Shown here piece by piece: positions 42,245-51,311 of a DNA stretch of 64,000 nt. Below the pieces are notes generated by a model that did no database searches, was not told the origin of the DNA, and was given only the letters and a program-made list of their open reading frames with translations. Source of the DNA: Thermoanaerobaculia bacterium (GTDB taxonomy: Bacteria > Acidobacteriota > Thermoanaerobaculia > Multivoradales > Multivoraceae); assembly GCA_022822365.1 (NCBI GenBank), contig JAJEBV010000008.1:295524-359523 (forward strand). Reading direction: 5' to 3'. Positions within the stretch are counted from its first letter, which is position 1; every line of letters begins with the position of its first letter. The position numbers and the translations under genes were made by a program.

Positions 42245-43345
42245 ATGCCGAGCAGAGTTACTCTCGCTGCCGCCACGGCCGCGGTCGTTGCCTTCCTCGC
42301 GGTACCAGCCGCGGCTGCCGCCGACGACGACGCCATTCCGCGCACGGCGTCCGGCCGTCCCGACCTGACCGGCGACTACGAGATCGCCACGCTGACCCCG
42401 TTGCAGCGTCCTCAGGAGTTCGGCGACAACCTGTACCTGACGCGCGAGCAGGCGGAAGAGATCGTCGAACGGGAACGCCAACGCGTAGCGGCCCGGGCCG
42501 CCGTCCGCCGGATCGACGAACCGCCCCCGCCCGGCGGCGCGCCGCCCATCGGCCTCGGCGACGAGTTCCGGGAGACGAGCGGCGCCGGCAACGTCGGCGG
42601 CTACAACAACTTCTGGACCGATCGCGGCAGCGACGTGTTCTCGATCGACGGCAGGTTCCGGACCTCGATCATCGTCGACCCGCCGAACGGCCGGATGCCG
42701 CAACTGACCGCCGAGACGCTGCAGCGGATGTCCGAGCGGCGCGGTCGCCGGCGCGGCAACGACGGCACCGCCTGGTGGCTCGAGGTCGAGGGCCCCGGTC
42801 CGTACGACGGTCCGGAGAACCTGGGCGTGCCCGAACGTTGCCTGATCGGCTTCGGCTCCACCGGCGGACCGCCGATGCTGCCCGTGCTCTACAACAACGC
42901 CAAGCGGATCGTGCAGACCGAAGACCACCTGATGATCCTGGTCGAGATGGTGCACGACGCGCGCATCGTCCGCATCGGCGGCGAGCACATTCCGGAGGAC
43001 GAACGCCGCTGGCTTGGCGACTCGATCGGCTGGTGGGAGGGCGACACGCTCGTGGTCGAGACGACGAACTTCATCGACCGCCCTGCGCTCTTCCTGGCCT
43101 CACGGAACCTCAAGGTGACCGAACGCTTCACCCGGGTCAACGCGGACGACCTGCTCTACGCGTTCACGGTCGAGGATCCGACAGTGTGGAGCGCGCCCTG
43201 GAGCGGCGAGTACCTGTGGCCCGGCACGCCGGCCAAGGTCTACGAGTACGCCTGCCACGAAGGGAACTACGCCATGGGCAACATCCTCAGGGGCGCCCGG
43301 CTGCTCGAGGACGAGACGCGCAGCGCGGCCAGCGGCGGTCAGTAG
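42245..43345 (+). CDS. Exported GDSIGxWEGDTL-family protein, paralog 2
   Basis: This 366-residue exported protein has a Sec signal (ATAAVVAFLAVPAAAAA). It has the same sequence of landmarks as the protein at 11254-12324: PRTASGRPDLTGDYEIATLT, DPPNGRMPQLT, a variant tryptophan-rich TAWWLEVEGP, GDSIGWWEGDTLVVETTNF and YEYACHEGNYAMGNILRGAR. ATG 42245 is chosen because GAGGAGA lies 7 bp upstream; an in-frame ATG at 42230 would overlap that ribosome site. No catalytic pattern is recognised; function unknown. Confidence 0.8.
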   Translation: MPSRVTLAAATAAVVAFLAVPAAAAADDDAIPRTASGRPDLTGDYEIATLTPLQRPQEFGDNLYLTREQAEEIVERERQRVAARAAVRRIDEPPPPGGAPPIGLGDEFRETSGAGNVGGYNNFWTDRGSDVFSIDGRFRTSIIVDPPNGRMPQLTAETLQRMSERRGRRRGNDGTAWWLEVEGPGPYDGPENLGVPERCLIGFGSTGGPPMLPVLYNNAKRIVQTEDHLMILVEMVHDARIVRIGGEHIPEDERRWLGDSIGWWEGDTLVVETTNFIDRPALFLASRNLKVTERFTRVNADDLLYAFTVEDPTVWSAPWSGEYLWPGTPAKVYEYACHEGNYAMGNILRGARLLEDETRSAASGGQ

Positions 43346-43376
43346 CCCCCGCCGGGCGGCGCCTCCGCAACTGCTG

Positions 43377-43802
43377 CTACTGCTCGGTCGGATCCCGGCC
43401 GTCGCGCGGCGCGCCCGTGCCGGAGGAACCCATGAACAGCTTGCGGCCGTCCGGGAAGGTCAGGTCGCGACCGTTCGCCTTGTTCGAGCCGTCCTTCGCC
43501 TGGTAGCCGTCGACGACGATCTCGGTACCCGGCAGGAGCGATCTCTTCGTGAAGCCGCGCCTGGCGAGCGTGTTCGGCGTTCCGCCTTCGACCATCCAGA
43601 CGGTCGACGAGCCATCGTCGTTCATCACCTCCAGGTGAATCCAGGCGTGGGGATTGATCCACTCCATCTTCGTCACCTTGCCGCGAAGCTGGAGCGGCCT
43701 GTCGGCGTCGAACTCGGCCGAAAAGGCGTGATGAGCGGCGAGCGGAATGGCGAGCACCAGGGCGAGGCCTGCTGCCAGTAGGACGGTTCGCTGAAACTTC
43801 AT
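43377..43802 (-). CDS. Exported DUF6152 family protein
   Basis: This 141-residue protein has a Sec signal ending in AAHHAF and the DUF6152 core: SAEFDADRPLQLRGKVTKME, WINPHAWIHLEV and a C-terminal FPDGRKLFMGSSG. The His pair after the signal and the NPHAW stretch could bind a metal, but no function is known. It lies 29 bp downstream of a GDSIG-family gene on the same strand, a pairing seen in Acidobacteriota, so the two may act together in the periplasm. Confidence 0.85.
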   Translation of the reverse strand: MKFQRTVLLAAGLALVLAIPLAAHHAFSAEFDADRPLQLRGKVTKMEWINPHAWIHLEVMNDDGSSTVWMVEGGTPNTLARRGFTKRSLLPGTEIVVDGYQAKDGSNKANGRDLTFPDGRKLFMGSSGTGAPRDGRDPTEQ

Positions 43803-43831
43803 CGCGGTTCTCCTCTTCTAGGCGGTATCCG

Positions 43832-44656
43832 TCAGGGACCCGAGTCGGCACCCTTGCGCAGGTGGCCGTACATCAGCTCCTCGGCGAACTCGACGCACTT
43901 GAACTCGAGCAACTGCATGTTCGGGTCGACCCTGCGGTAGAGCGGCAGGCTGATCTTCCAGGGCCGGCTGTAGACGTTCTCGTCGGTGATCGTCGCCTCG
44001 TACTGGAGGTGATACGGGCTCATCGCGGTCCAGCGCTCCTCGACGTGGATCGCGTCCGTGTGGTGGTTGCCGCTCGAGTCGAGCCAGGTGTCGGGCACCT
44101 GGCTCGTCACGTCGACCACCAGCGTCTCCCCTTCCCAGCGACCGATCGAGTGCCCCATCCATGTGTCGAACGGCGCCTCGAAGCCCTCCCGGTTCATGTA
44201 GATCACGCGGCTGGCGCTGGCGAACTCGTAGGCGATCAGCACGTGATCGGGCGTCTGGACGATCTGGAACGGAAACGGCATGTAGTTGGCGCGCGGGATG
44301 CCCGGCATGTAGCACTTCACCGCCGGATCGAGCGCCAGCCAGTTCTCGCGGTTCTGGTCGCGCTTCTCCAGCGCCTCCGGCAGGTACGGGATCCTGCCGC
44401 CTTCGACGATGCCGAGACCGCCCGGTATCGCGCCCAGCGCGGCCATCTCGACCACCGGGCCGTGGCGCGCGGCGTGCGGTTCGATGTCCCAGTGGGCCGC
44501 GCCCAGCGCCTGCCAGATCCCGTTGAGATCCGGCCTGTCGTCGTGGGTGCGCGGCGCCCTGTAGTCGCTGTCCTGCGCCGCCGCGGGCACCGCCGCGAAC
44601 ACCAACGCGGCAAGCAGCGTCAACACCGCCCGTTCCGTGAGACTCCGCTTCATCAC
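43832..44656 (-). CDS. Exported GDSIGxWEGETL-family protein, paralog 3 (divergent)
   Basis: This 274-residue protein has a Sec signal (LTLLAALVFAAVPAAAQ). It shares the family features RPDLNGIWQALG, GHSIGRWEGETLVVDVTSQV and LEFKCVEFAEELMYGHLRKG, but is shorter and lacks the proline-rich middle of the two others. It precedes the DUF6152 gene. Two ATGs at the start (MMKRS) leave a one-codon uncertainty. GGAGGCAGATTG precedes it. Function unknown. Confidence 0.8.
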   Translation of the reverse strand: MMKRSLTERAVLTLLAALVFAAVPAAAQDSDYRAPRTHDDRPDLNGIWQALGAAHWDIEPHAARHGPVVEMAALGAIPGGLGIVEGGRIPYLPEALEKRDQNRENWLALDPAVKCYMPGIPRANYMPFPFQIVQTPDHVLIAYEFASASRVIYMNREGFEAPFDTWMGHSIGRWEGETLVVDVTSQVPDTWLDSSGNHHTDAIHVEERWTAMSPYHLQYEATITDENVYSRPWKISLPLYRRVDPNMQLLEFKCVEFAEELMYGHLRKGADSGP

Positions 44657-44771
44657 AATCTGCCTCCTCCGATGAGGGCCTGCTCTGGTCGCGAGCGGTG
44701 AGGATAGCAGTCCGTTCGCCGGGTTCGCCGCGACGCGGAAACGAAACGGCTGGCGCTAACATGAGTGTCCG

Positions 44772-46664
44772 TTGACCGGTTCCGCACGCCACCGCCGGCC
44801 GCCGAGGCTGCTGGTCGCTACCGCCGCCATGGCGCTCACGGCCGCGTCCCACTTCGCGGGCCCGACAGGGGCCAACGCGCAGGACGGTCGGCCGCGGCTG
44901 GATCAGATTCGAGAGGACATCGTGCTCCGCGAGTCGATCGACGTTCGGCTGATCAGTCTCGACGCCGTCGTCACCGACTCCTCCGACCGGCCGGTGACCG
45001 GCCTCACCAAGGACGACTTCGAACTCAAGGTCCAGGACGAACCGGTCGAGATACTGAGCGTGGCGGCGGGAGAGGACCTCCGCACCACCGTCACCGGACG
45101 CCTGACGATTCTCCTGTTCATCGACGAGCGCCACCTGCAGCGGAAGCACCGCGACGCGGCCCTGGCCGAGATCGCTGCAGCCCTCGACGAGGAGATTGCT
45201 GCCAACCCGACCTGGGTGGCGGCCGCCGCGTTCGGTGAGCGTCTCGAACCGCTGCTGTCGCCGACCCGCGACCGCGCGGCGGTGCGGGCGACGATCGAAG
45301 CGGCGATGGCCCGGGACATCCCAGCGACGACCCTGCGCACCCACCAGCGCTCCGTTTCCCTGGCCATGAGGGAGACGCTGCGCCTGATGGCGGCGAGGGG
45401 CAGCCGCTACCGCCTCGGCGAGGCCTCCCTCGCCAGCGTGGAAGCGAACCTCCGCAGCTTCGGCGAGGCCCTGCGGCAGGACACCCTGCTGACCGTCAGC
45501 GCGGTGCGCTCGCTGGTCGAGGCGCTGGCTTTCGTTCCCGGCCGCAAGGCGATCCTGTTCGTGAGCGACGGCCTGCCCCGCCACCCCCTCGACAGCGCGG
45601 CCAAGACGATGTACGACCGCCTCGCGGGCGCTTCCCGGCAGATCGAGGGCGACGAGATGATCAGCGCCCGCGGCTCGCTCGACCTGAACGACCGCAACCA
45701 CCGGCCCTTCGGCGTCGACCGCGCCGACCGCATGGGCAGGGCCACGAACATCGTCCAGGTCGACGACGGCGGCGCATTCGCCTTCCAGACATTGGCCGCC
45801 GAGCTGAGCTGCGCGGACGCTTTCGATCAACTGGCGGCACTCGCGAACACTCACCGGGTCACCTTCTACCCGCTCAAGCCGCCGGTCATCGACCCGGCGA
45901 TCAGCGAACTCGGCGAGAGCGCCAAGGACCGCGGCTCGATCGTCGAGCTGTCGAACGTGCGTTCCGGGCTGAATAGCCTGGCCGGCCTGACCGGCGGGCT
46001 CTCCTTCGTTTCCGATACCGGCGTCGCCCAGTTCCTGCAGTCGACCCGCACCGACATCTCGACCTACTACTCGCTCTCTTTCACGCCGCCCGACTCGATG
46101 GGCGACACCGGCATTCGCGAGATCACGCTCCGGCTGCGGCAACGGCCTCTCGCCCGGAGCGGCTCGCTCCGCTACCGGGCAAGCTACGCGCCGGTGACGA
46201 TCCAGCAGAACCTGGCCAGCCGGGCCTGGGGAACGCTGCTGTTCGGCTGGGAAGAGAACAACCACGGCATGGAGATCCAGGTCAGGAGGTCCGCGATTCG
46301 CGAGCGGCCGGACCAGTCCGGGCGCACGCCGCTGGAAGTCAGGGCCAGTCTGCCGATCGGCGACCTCGAACTCGCGCCTGTCCGGGCGACCCGCAACCCG
46401 GTCGCCAGCGGCTTCTTCCGCGTGGTGGTCCAGGTCCAGCGCGACGACGGCAGCCGGATGCCTCCCCAGCACTTCGACTTCGAGCTCAACGTGCCGGTCG
46501 CCGAACTCGAGCAGGCCGCGGGCCAGTACATCGCCGTCCGCAGCGAAGTGCTCCTGTCGCCGGGGTCCTACCGGCTGGCGGTCGGTATCTGGGAGGAGAA
46601 CAGCGGACGCTCGTCCTTCGTGGTCCGTGAACTGGCGGTGCAGGCCGACCCAAGCGTCGCCTGA
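44772..46664 (+). CDS. Exported VWA-domain protein, acidobacterial type
   Basis: This 630-residue protein has a weak signal region (LLVATAAMALTAASHFAG), the acidobacterial opening IDVRLISLDAVVTDSSDRP followed by VTGLTKDDFELKVQDEPVE, and a VWA-like region (LTILLFIDERHL in place of a clean DxSxS MIDAS, KAILFVSDGLPRH). A C-terminal beta domain ends the protein. The degenerate MIDAS suggests metal-independent binding. The start is the TTG at 44772, 9 nt after TAACAT; no ATG or GTG lies in frame before the signal, though ATG 44829 would give a truncated signal. Substrate or partner unknown. Confidence 0.75.
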   Translation: MTGSARHRRPPRLLVATAAMALTAASHFAGPTGANAQDGRPRLDQIREDIVLRESIDVRLISLDAVVTDSSDRPVTGLTKDDFELKVQDEPVEILSVAAGEDLRTTVTGRLTILLFIDERHLQRKHRDAALAEIAAALDEEIAANPTWVAAAAFGERLEPLLSPTRDRAAVRATIEAAMARDIPATTLRTHQRSVSLAMRETLRLMAARGSRYRLGEASLASVEANLRSFGEALRQDTLLTVSAVRSLVEALAFVPGRKAILFVSDGLPRHPLDSAAKTMYDRLAGASRQIEGDEMISARGSLDLNDRNHRPFGVDRADRMGRATNIVQVDDGGAFAFQTLAAELSCADAFDQLAALANTHRVTFYPLKPPVIDPAISELGESAKDRGSIVELSNVRSGLNSLAGLTGGLSFVSDTGVAQFLQSTRTDISTYYSLSFTPPDSMGDTGIREITLRLRQRPLARSGSLRYRASYAPVTIQQNLASRAWGTLLFGWEENNHGMEIQVRRSAIRERPDQSGRTPLEVRASLPIGDLELAPVRATRNPVASGFFRVVVQVQRDDGSRMPPQHFDFELNVPVAELEQAAGQYIAVRSEVLLSPGSYRLAVGIWEENSGRSSFVVRELAVQADPSVA

Positions 46665-46669
46665 CTCAA

Positions 46670-48892
46670 CTATCGCTGCAGCAGGTAGTTCAGCTTGACG
46701 ATCAACTGCCGGCCCAGGGGCTCGCGGCGGCTGATCGTCTCGGCCGTCCAGTTCTCGTTGTAGACGATGAACAGGTCCGAGCCCGGACGGTATATCCAGT
46801 GGAAGCGCGCGTTGACGCCGAGCAGCTCGTCGGCGGTGTTGTACTGGGCCAGCAGGTTGAGCCGGATGTCCGGACTGAAGGAGACGTCGATCCTCTGCCG
46901 GAACTGGTCGAGGCTGAAGGCCCCCGCCGGCAGCCTGACGTCCGCGTAGGTCCACTGCGTCGAGACGCGGAGGAAGCGGGACAGGCGAAAGGTCAACCCG
47001 GAGTTCGTTCTGAGCCAGTTGCCGTCGAAGAAACCGCCCCCGAACGTGATGTTGTCGAACCAGACGGCCCGCCTGCCGCTCGTCGAGAATCCGCCGGCGA
47101 AGCCGTCGTTCTCGTAGAGGCCAGGCTGCACGACGATCCCGGGTGAGATCTCGAACGGCACGAACAACTGTTCCTTCGTTCTCCGGACTCCGCCCCAGAG
47201 GAACTCGCCACTCAGCGTCTGCATGCCCAGCGGCGAGACACCGACCGTCTGGCTCTCGAGCCGGCCGTCGCTGCTCCGTTCAAAGCGTTCGTAGCTGAGA
47301 TCCGACCACCAACTCAGGAGCCCGGCCTTCTCGATCCTCGGCCGCCACTCGAGGCGTGGATTGACCATCCGGAAGTCGCGACGCTGCAGGAATCCGACCG
47401 CCGGTTCGTAGTCCGGCTGCACCTCCACGTAGTCCCCCGTCAGACTGAGCTCCGGCCCCTGGTAAATGAAGCCAGCCCCACGCGACTCGTTGGCCTCCTG
47501 CTCGGAATCCGGGACTCCGCGATCGCTCACCGCCCAGAAACCGGAGAACTCAAGGCGTTGAGTCGGCTTGAAGTCGACGTCGAGGCCGTAGAGGCGTTCG
47601 CTCTCGTACCCCTCCCGGCTCCTCTCCGTGAAGATGCCGCCGACCGTTGATCGGTCGCCGATGTTCCGGGTCACCCGGGTCACGCCGTAGGTCGTCCCGG
47701 GCACGAGCATTTCGCCCGCCTCGCCATGGAGCGCCTCGGTCCGCGCACCGAGAGCGCCGACATTCCAGCCCCCGGCGCGGCCCGTGAGTCTGGCGCCGAG
47801 CTCGAGCGGAACCGTGCGCCCCTGGTCGAGGCCAATACGGCGGGAGAAGAACGGCCTCATCAGCGCGCTCTCCCACGGAACCTTGGGCCTGGGACCGAAG
47901 TCGAACACGCCGGCGTTCTCGAGGAAGAAGTCGCGCTTCTCCGGGAAGAACAGGGAGAAGCGGGTCAGGTTCACCTGCTGGTCGTCGACCTCCGTCTCCG
48001 CGAAGTCCGTGTTCCAGGTCAGGTCCAGGACCATCGAACGGCTCAGGCCCCACTTCAGGTCGATGCCTCCGTCCGAGTCGTCGGAGCTGCCCAGGGCCGG
48101 ATCCTCGGTGCGGCCGCCGATGACGTAGGGCTTCACGTCGAACTGACGCGACGGCCGGAGACCTCGAAGACCGGTCAGATCGCCCGCCAGGGAAACCCGA
48201 TACACCGCGATCTTCCCGAACTGGTTGAGATCCTCGGCGCTGGCCTCAAGAGGCAATGCGGCCCAGTGCGTCTCCTCGTTGCGCCGGCGGATGATCCGCT
48301 GGACGTTGAGCCCCCACCGCTCGACCCGGGGATCGAACCGCAGCGTGGAAACCGGAATCGCGATCTCCGCCACCCAGCCCGCAGCGGTCCGGCGCGCCGA
48401 AACCCTCCACACGCCGTCCCAGGCCCAGTTCACGTCCCGGCCCTCGTCGGTGACCAATGCGTCGCCGCGGGCGCCGTTCGGGTTCGTCACCAGGACGTAG
48501 CCGTTGCGGAGATCGTGGAACGTGTCCAGCATCAGGAGGATCGAGTCGTCCTGGAACAGGTCGCTGTCCCGCTCCATCTCCTTCGCCACGATCCGCTCCG
48601 GCTCGCGGTCGTTCGCGCGCACTGCGACGAACAGGGTGTCCGGCGTGTAGGCGACGGCGAACTCGGTCGTTTCCGTCGACGGCGCGCCCGGACTCGGATC
48701 CCGCTGAGTGAAGCCGCCCGCCCACTCGGCTTCAAGCCAGGCGGAGTCCGTCAGCTCGCCGTCGACCCGAACCGGCTGGTCGATGCCGAGCGCCGCGACG
48801 CTGGGACGGTCCTGGGAGACAGCGGGAGCCGCAGCCAGCAGAGCGAGAACGACAGCGCACAGAACTTCCCGGTGCTCGCTTCGCCCACGCAT
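46670..48892 (-). CDS. DUF5916 outer-membrane-type protein with CBM9-like N-terminus, paralog 2
   Basis: This 740-residue exported protein has a signal peptide (LCAVVLALLAAAPAVSQ), a CBM9-like domain (VRVDGELTDSAWLEAEWAG, AKEMERDSDLFQDDSILLML, YVLVTNPNGARGDALVTDEG) and a long strand-rich DUF5916 region. Shared phrases with 28456-30720 run the whole length, including RFSLFFPEKRDFFLENAGVF and YRPGSDLFIVYNENW, so the two are paralogs. Both would span the outer membrane. It converges on the VWA gene with a 5-bp gap. Ligand unknown. Confidence 0.88.
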   Translation of the reverse strand: MRGRSEHREVLCAVVLALLAAAPAVSQDRPSVAALGIDQPVRVDGELTDSAWLEAEWAGGFTQRDPSPGAPSTETTEFAVAYTPDTLFVAVRANDREPERIVAKEMERDSDLFQDDSILLMLDTFHDLRNGYVLVTNPNGARGDALVTDEGRDVNWAWDGVWRVSARRTAAGWVAEIAIPVSTLRFDPRVERWGLNVQRIIRRRNEETHWAALPLEASAEDLNQFGKIAVYRVSLAGDLTGLRGLRPSRQFDVKPYVIGGRTEDPALGSSDDSDGGIDLKWGLSRSMVLDLTWNTDFAETEVDDQQVNLTRFSLFFPEKRDFFLENAGVFDFGPRPKVPWESALMRPFFSRRIGLDQGRTVPLELGARLTGRAGGWNVGALGARTEALHGEAGEMLVPGTTYGVTRVTRNIGDRSTVGGIFTERSREGYESERLYGLDVDFKPTQRLEFSGFWAVSDRGVPDSEQEANESRGAGFIYQGPELSLTGDYVEVQPDYEPAVGFLQRRDFRMVNPRLEWRPRIEKAGLLSWWSDLSYERFERSSDGRLESQTVGVSPLGMQTLSGEFLWGGVRRTKEQLFVPFEISPGIVVQPGLYENDGFAGGFSTSGRRAVWFDNITFGGGFFDGNWLRTNSGLTFRLSRFLRVSTQWTYADVRLPAGAFSLDQFRQRIDVSFSPDIRLNLLAQYNTADELLGVNARFHWIYRPGSDLFIVYNENWTAETISRREPLGRQLIVKLNYLLQR

Positions 48893-49081
48893 CGCGCGAT
48901 CTTAGCCGCGCCGTCGACCGTCTCCGAGTGCGCGTCAAGCGCTCCCGACAAGCCTGGTGCACTGACACCTTTGCGCCGCCGCAGATGTGCCGAGGCGCGA
49001 TACGCTGAGGAGTCCCAAACCGGCAGGAGAAGGCGCCTTGGGAAGAACCGCGGGCGCCCGGAGAACCGCAGGAGACATACG

Positions 49082-50119
49082 ATGTCCGCACGCATGGTGA
49101 TGATCGCTCTGGGCTGCGTCGGCGCGGCCGGACTCCTCGGCGCCGCCGACAACGACAAGACCTCCGACACGATGGCCTCGGCGGCGAACAACCTGCTCGC
49201 CTCCCTGAGCGCCGCACAGCAGGCGACCGTCATGTTCGACTTCGACGCCGCCGAGCGCGTCGACTGGCACTTCATCCCCAAGGAGCGCAAGGGGTTGTCG
49301 ATGCTGGACATGGACCCGGCCCAGCACCACCTGCTCCACGCCCTCCTCAGCGCCTCCCTGAGCCGCACGGGCTACGGCAAGACGACCACCGTGATGAGCC
49401 TGGAGTCCGTGCTGCGGAAGCTCGAGGAAGCGGCCGGCGCCAACCGCTTCACGTCGATGCGCGACCCCCTCCGTTACCACGTGACGTTCTTCGGTGAACC
49501 CAGCGAGGACGGCGACTGGGGCTGGAGCTTCGAGGGGCATCACGTGTCGCTCAACTTCACCGTCGTCGCCGGCGAAGCGACCGCCTCCACGCCCCTGTTC
49601 CTGGGTGCCAATCCCCACCGCGTCCCGAGTGGTCCGCGCGAAGGTCTGCGCGCCCTGGGCAACGAAGAGGACCTCGCCCGCGCGCTGCTCGATTCCCTCG
49701 ACGAGGAGCAGCGCAAGTTAGCGGTGATCGGCGACGAGGCGCCGCGGGACATCTTCAGTTCGAACCAGCCGCGGGTGCAGCGCGAGGAACCTCAGGGCCT
49801 CCCCGCCAGCGCGCTCGGGTCCGATCAGCGCGAGTTGCTCGACGCGTTGATCGAGGAGTACGTCGGCAACGTGCCGCCGGACCTTGCCGAGAAGCGCCGC
49901 GCCCAGGTCGACGCCGCCGGCGATGCGATCCACTTCGCCTGGATCGGTCCAGGCGAGCCCGGCGCCCCCCACTATTACCGCGTGCAGGCGCCCGACTTCG
50001 TCATCGAGTACGACAACGTCCAGAACCGGGCGAACCACAGCCACACCGTCTGGCGCGACTTCGACGGCGATTTCGGCCGCGATCTGCTGGCGCAGCACCA
50101 CCGCGACTACAAGCACTGA
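49082..50119 (+). CDS. Exported DUF3500 family protein
   Basis: This 345-residue protein has a Sec signal (ARMVMIALGCVGAAGLLGA) and the DUF3500 core: FDFDAAERVDWHFIPKERKG, LLHALLSASLSRTGY, WSFEGHHVSLNFTVV, TPLFLGANPHRVPSGPREGL and PHYYRVQAPDFVIEYDNVQN ending HSHTVWRDFDGDFG. The conserved His residues could bind a metal. Start fixed at ATG 49082 by the signal peptide and GGAGA 8-10 bp upstream; the frame is open further upstream. Function unknown, but the family is widespread in Acidobacteriota and Bacteroidota. Confidence 0.87.
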   Translation: MSARMVMIALGCVGAAGLLGAADNDKTSDTMASAANNLLASLSAAQQATVMFDFDAAERVDWHFIPKERKGLSMLDMDPAQHHLLHALLSASLSRTGYGKTTTVMSLESVLRKLEEAAGANRFTSMRDPLRYHVTFFGEPSEDGDWGWSFEGHHVSLNFTVVAGEATASTPLFLGANPHRVPSGPREGLRALGNEEDLARALLDSLDEEQRKLAVIGDEAPRDIFSSNQPRVQREEPQGLPASALGSDQRELLDALIEEYVGNVPPDLAEKRRAQVDAAGDAIHFAWIGPGEPGAPHYYRVQAPDFVIEYDNVQNRANHSHTVWRDFDGDFGRDLLAQHHRDYKH

Positions 50120-50176
50120 CGCGGCACCCGGCCGCGTTGCTAGGGTAGCGCCCCCAAAACACCCAGGAGGCGCTTG

Positions 50177-51199
50177 ATGTCAGCACCCGCTCCCGGCACG
50201 GCCCGGTGGCTTGCCCAGGTCCAGGAAGAAACCGTCGACCCGTCCCGCCGGATCGTCGATCCACACCACCACCTTTGGCGGCGACCCACGGGCGACTATC
50301 TGCTTGAGGATCTCTGGGGCGACACGGAAGCGGTCGGCTCCGACGGCCACAGCCACAACATCGAGAGGACCGTGTTCGTCGAGTGCAGGGCCTGCTACCG
50401 CGAGGACGGTCCGGAACACCTGCGCTGCGTCGGCGAGACGGAGTTCGTGGGGGAAGCCGCCGCCGCCTCCGCCGCGGGCGACGGCGCGACCATTTCCGGC
50501 ATCGTCAGCCACGCGAACCTGACCCTGGGCGAAGGCGTCGCGGAAGTGCTCGATGCCCACGCGGAGGCCGGCAACGGACTGTTCCGCGGCATCCGCCACG
50601 CAGGGGCCCGCGATCCCCATCCCGAGCACCTGCGCATCGCCGGCCGGGCGCCCGAGGGTCTCTACGCCCGCGAGGACTTCCGCCGCGGCATGGCGGTCCT
50701 GGGCGACCGCGGCCTGACCTTCGACACCTGGCACTACCACCACCAGAACCGCGACTTCGCGGCCCTGGCGCGGGCCGTGCCCGAAACGACGATGATCCTC
50801 GACCACTTCGGCACGCCGCTGGGCGTCGGCCCGTACGCGGACAGGCGCGAGGAGATCTTCGAGGCCTGGAAGGACGACATCGCCGAGATCGCCGAGTGCC
50901 CCAACGTGGTCGCCAAGATCGGCGGCCTGGCGATGCCCGACAACGGCTTCGGCTGGAGCGAGCGCGCCACCCCCGCGACCTCGGACGAGCTCGTCGCCAC
51001 CCAGCGCCGCTACTACCTGCACACGATCGAGTGCTTCGGCCCCGACCGCTGCATGTTCGAGAGCAACTTCCCCGTCGACAAGCTCTCGATCCCGTACCAC
51101 GCCATGTACAACGGCCTGAAGAAGATCGCGGCCGGCTTCCCGGACGACGAGCAGGACGCGATGTTCTACCGGACTGCGGCCCGGGTCTACTCGTTGTGA
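50177..51199 (+). CDS. Amidohydrolase-2 (ACMSD-like TIM-barrel) family protein
   Basis: This 340-residue metallohydrolase has DPHHHLWRR near the N-terminus supplying the first metal histidines, DTWHYHHQN, TMILDHFGTPLG and CMFESNFPVDKLS with the last ligand. These match amidohydrolase family 2 enzymes acting on lactones or decarboxylating small aromatic acids. AGGAGG lies 6 bp before ATG 50177; a TTG directly upstream is not needed. The stop overlaps a short remnant in another frame. Substrate unknown. Confidence 0.88.
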   Translation: MSAPAPGTARWLAQVQEETVDPSRRIVDPHHHLWRRPTGDYLLEDLWGDTEAVGSDGHSHNIERTVFVECRACYREDGPEHLRCVGETEFVGEAAAASAAGDGATISGIVSHANLTLGEGVAEVLDAHAEAGNGLFRGIRHAGARDPHPEHLRIAGRAPEGLYAREDFRRGMAVLGDRGLTFDTWHYHHQNRDFAALARAVPETTMILDHFGTPLGVGPYADRREEIFEAWKDDIAEIAECPNVVAKIGGLAMPDNGFGWSERATPATSDELVATQRRYYLHTIECFGPDRCMFESNFPVDKLSIPYHAMYNGLKKIAAGFPDDEQDAMFYRTAARVYSL

Positions 51200-51300
51200 G
51201 GCCGCCTCTCCAGGTCGGCGTCTACCGCGTCGAAGGCTGGCTGGAGGTCGACGGTGAACTGCGTACCTGGATCTACTCGAATCCGGTGTATGTGAGATAG
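51196..51300 (+). pseudogene. C-terminal remnant resembling a PHP-domain protein
   Basis: A short frame after the amidohydrolase stop encodes about 34 residues ending GVYRVEGWLEVDG and WIYSNPVYVR. That tail is typical of the C-terminus of PHP-domain metal-dependent phosphoesterases (roughly GxYRVExWLxxDGxxRxWIYSNPxYV). No upstream PHP domain exists here. A GTG at 51196 overlaps the TGA of the previous gene, so translation is possible. It most likely remains from a deletion or replacement event. Confidence 0.45.
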
Positions 51301-51311
51301 GGCTGAGAGCC

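Noticed and set aside
47726-49081. Upstream extension of the DUF3500 frame
   Set aside because: It is antisense to the second DUF5916 gene. The signal peptide and ribosome site place the start at 49082.
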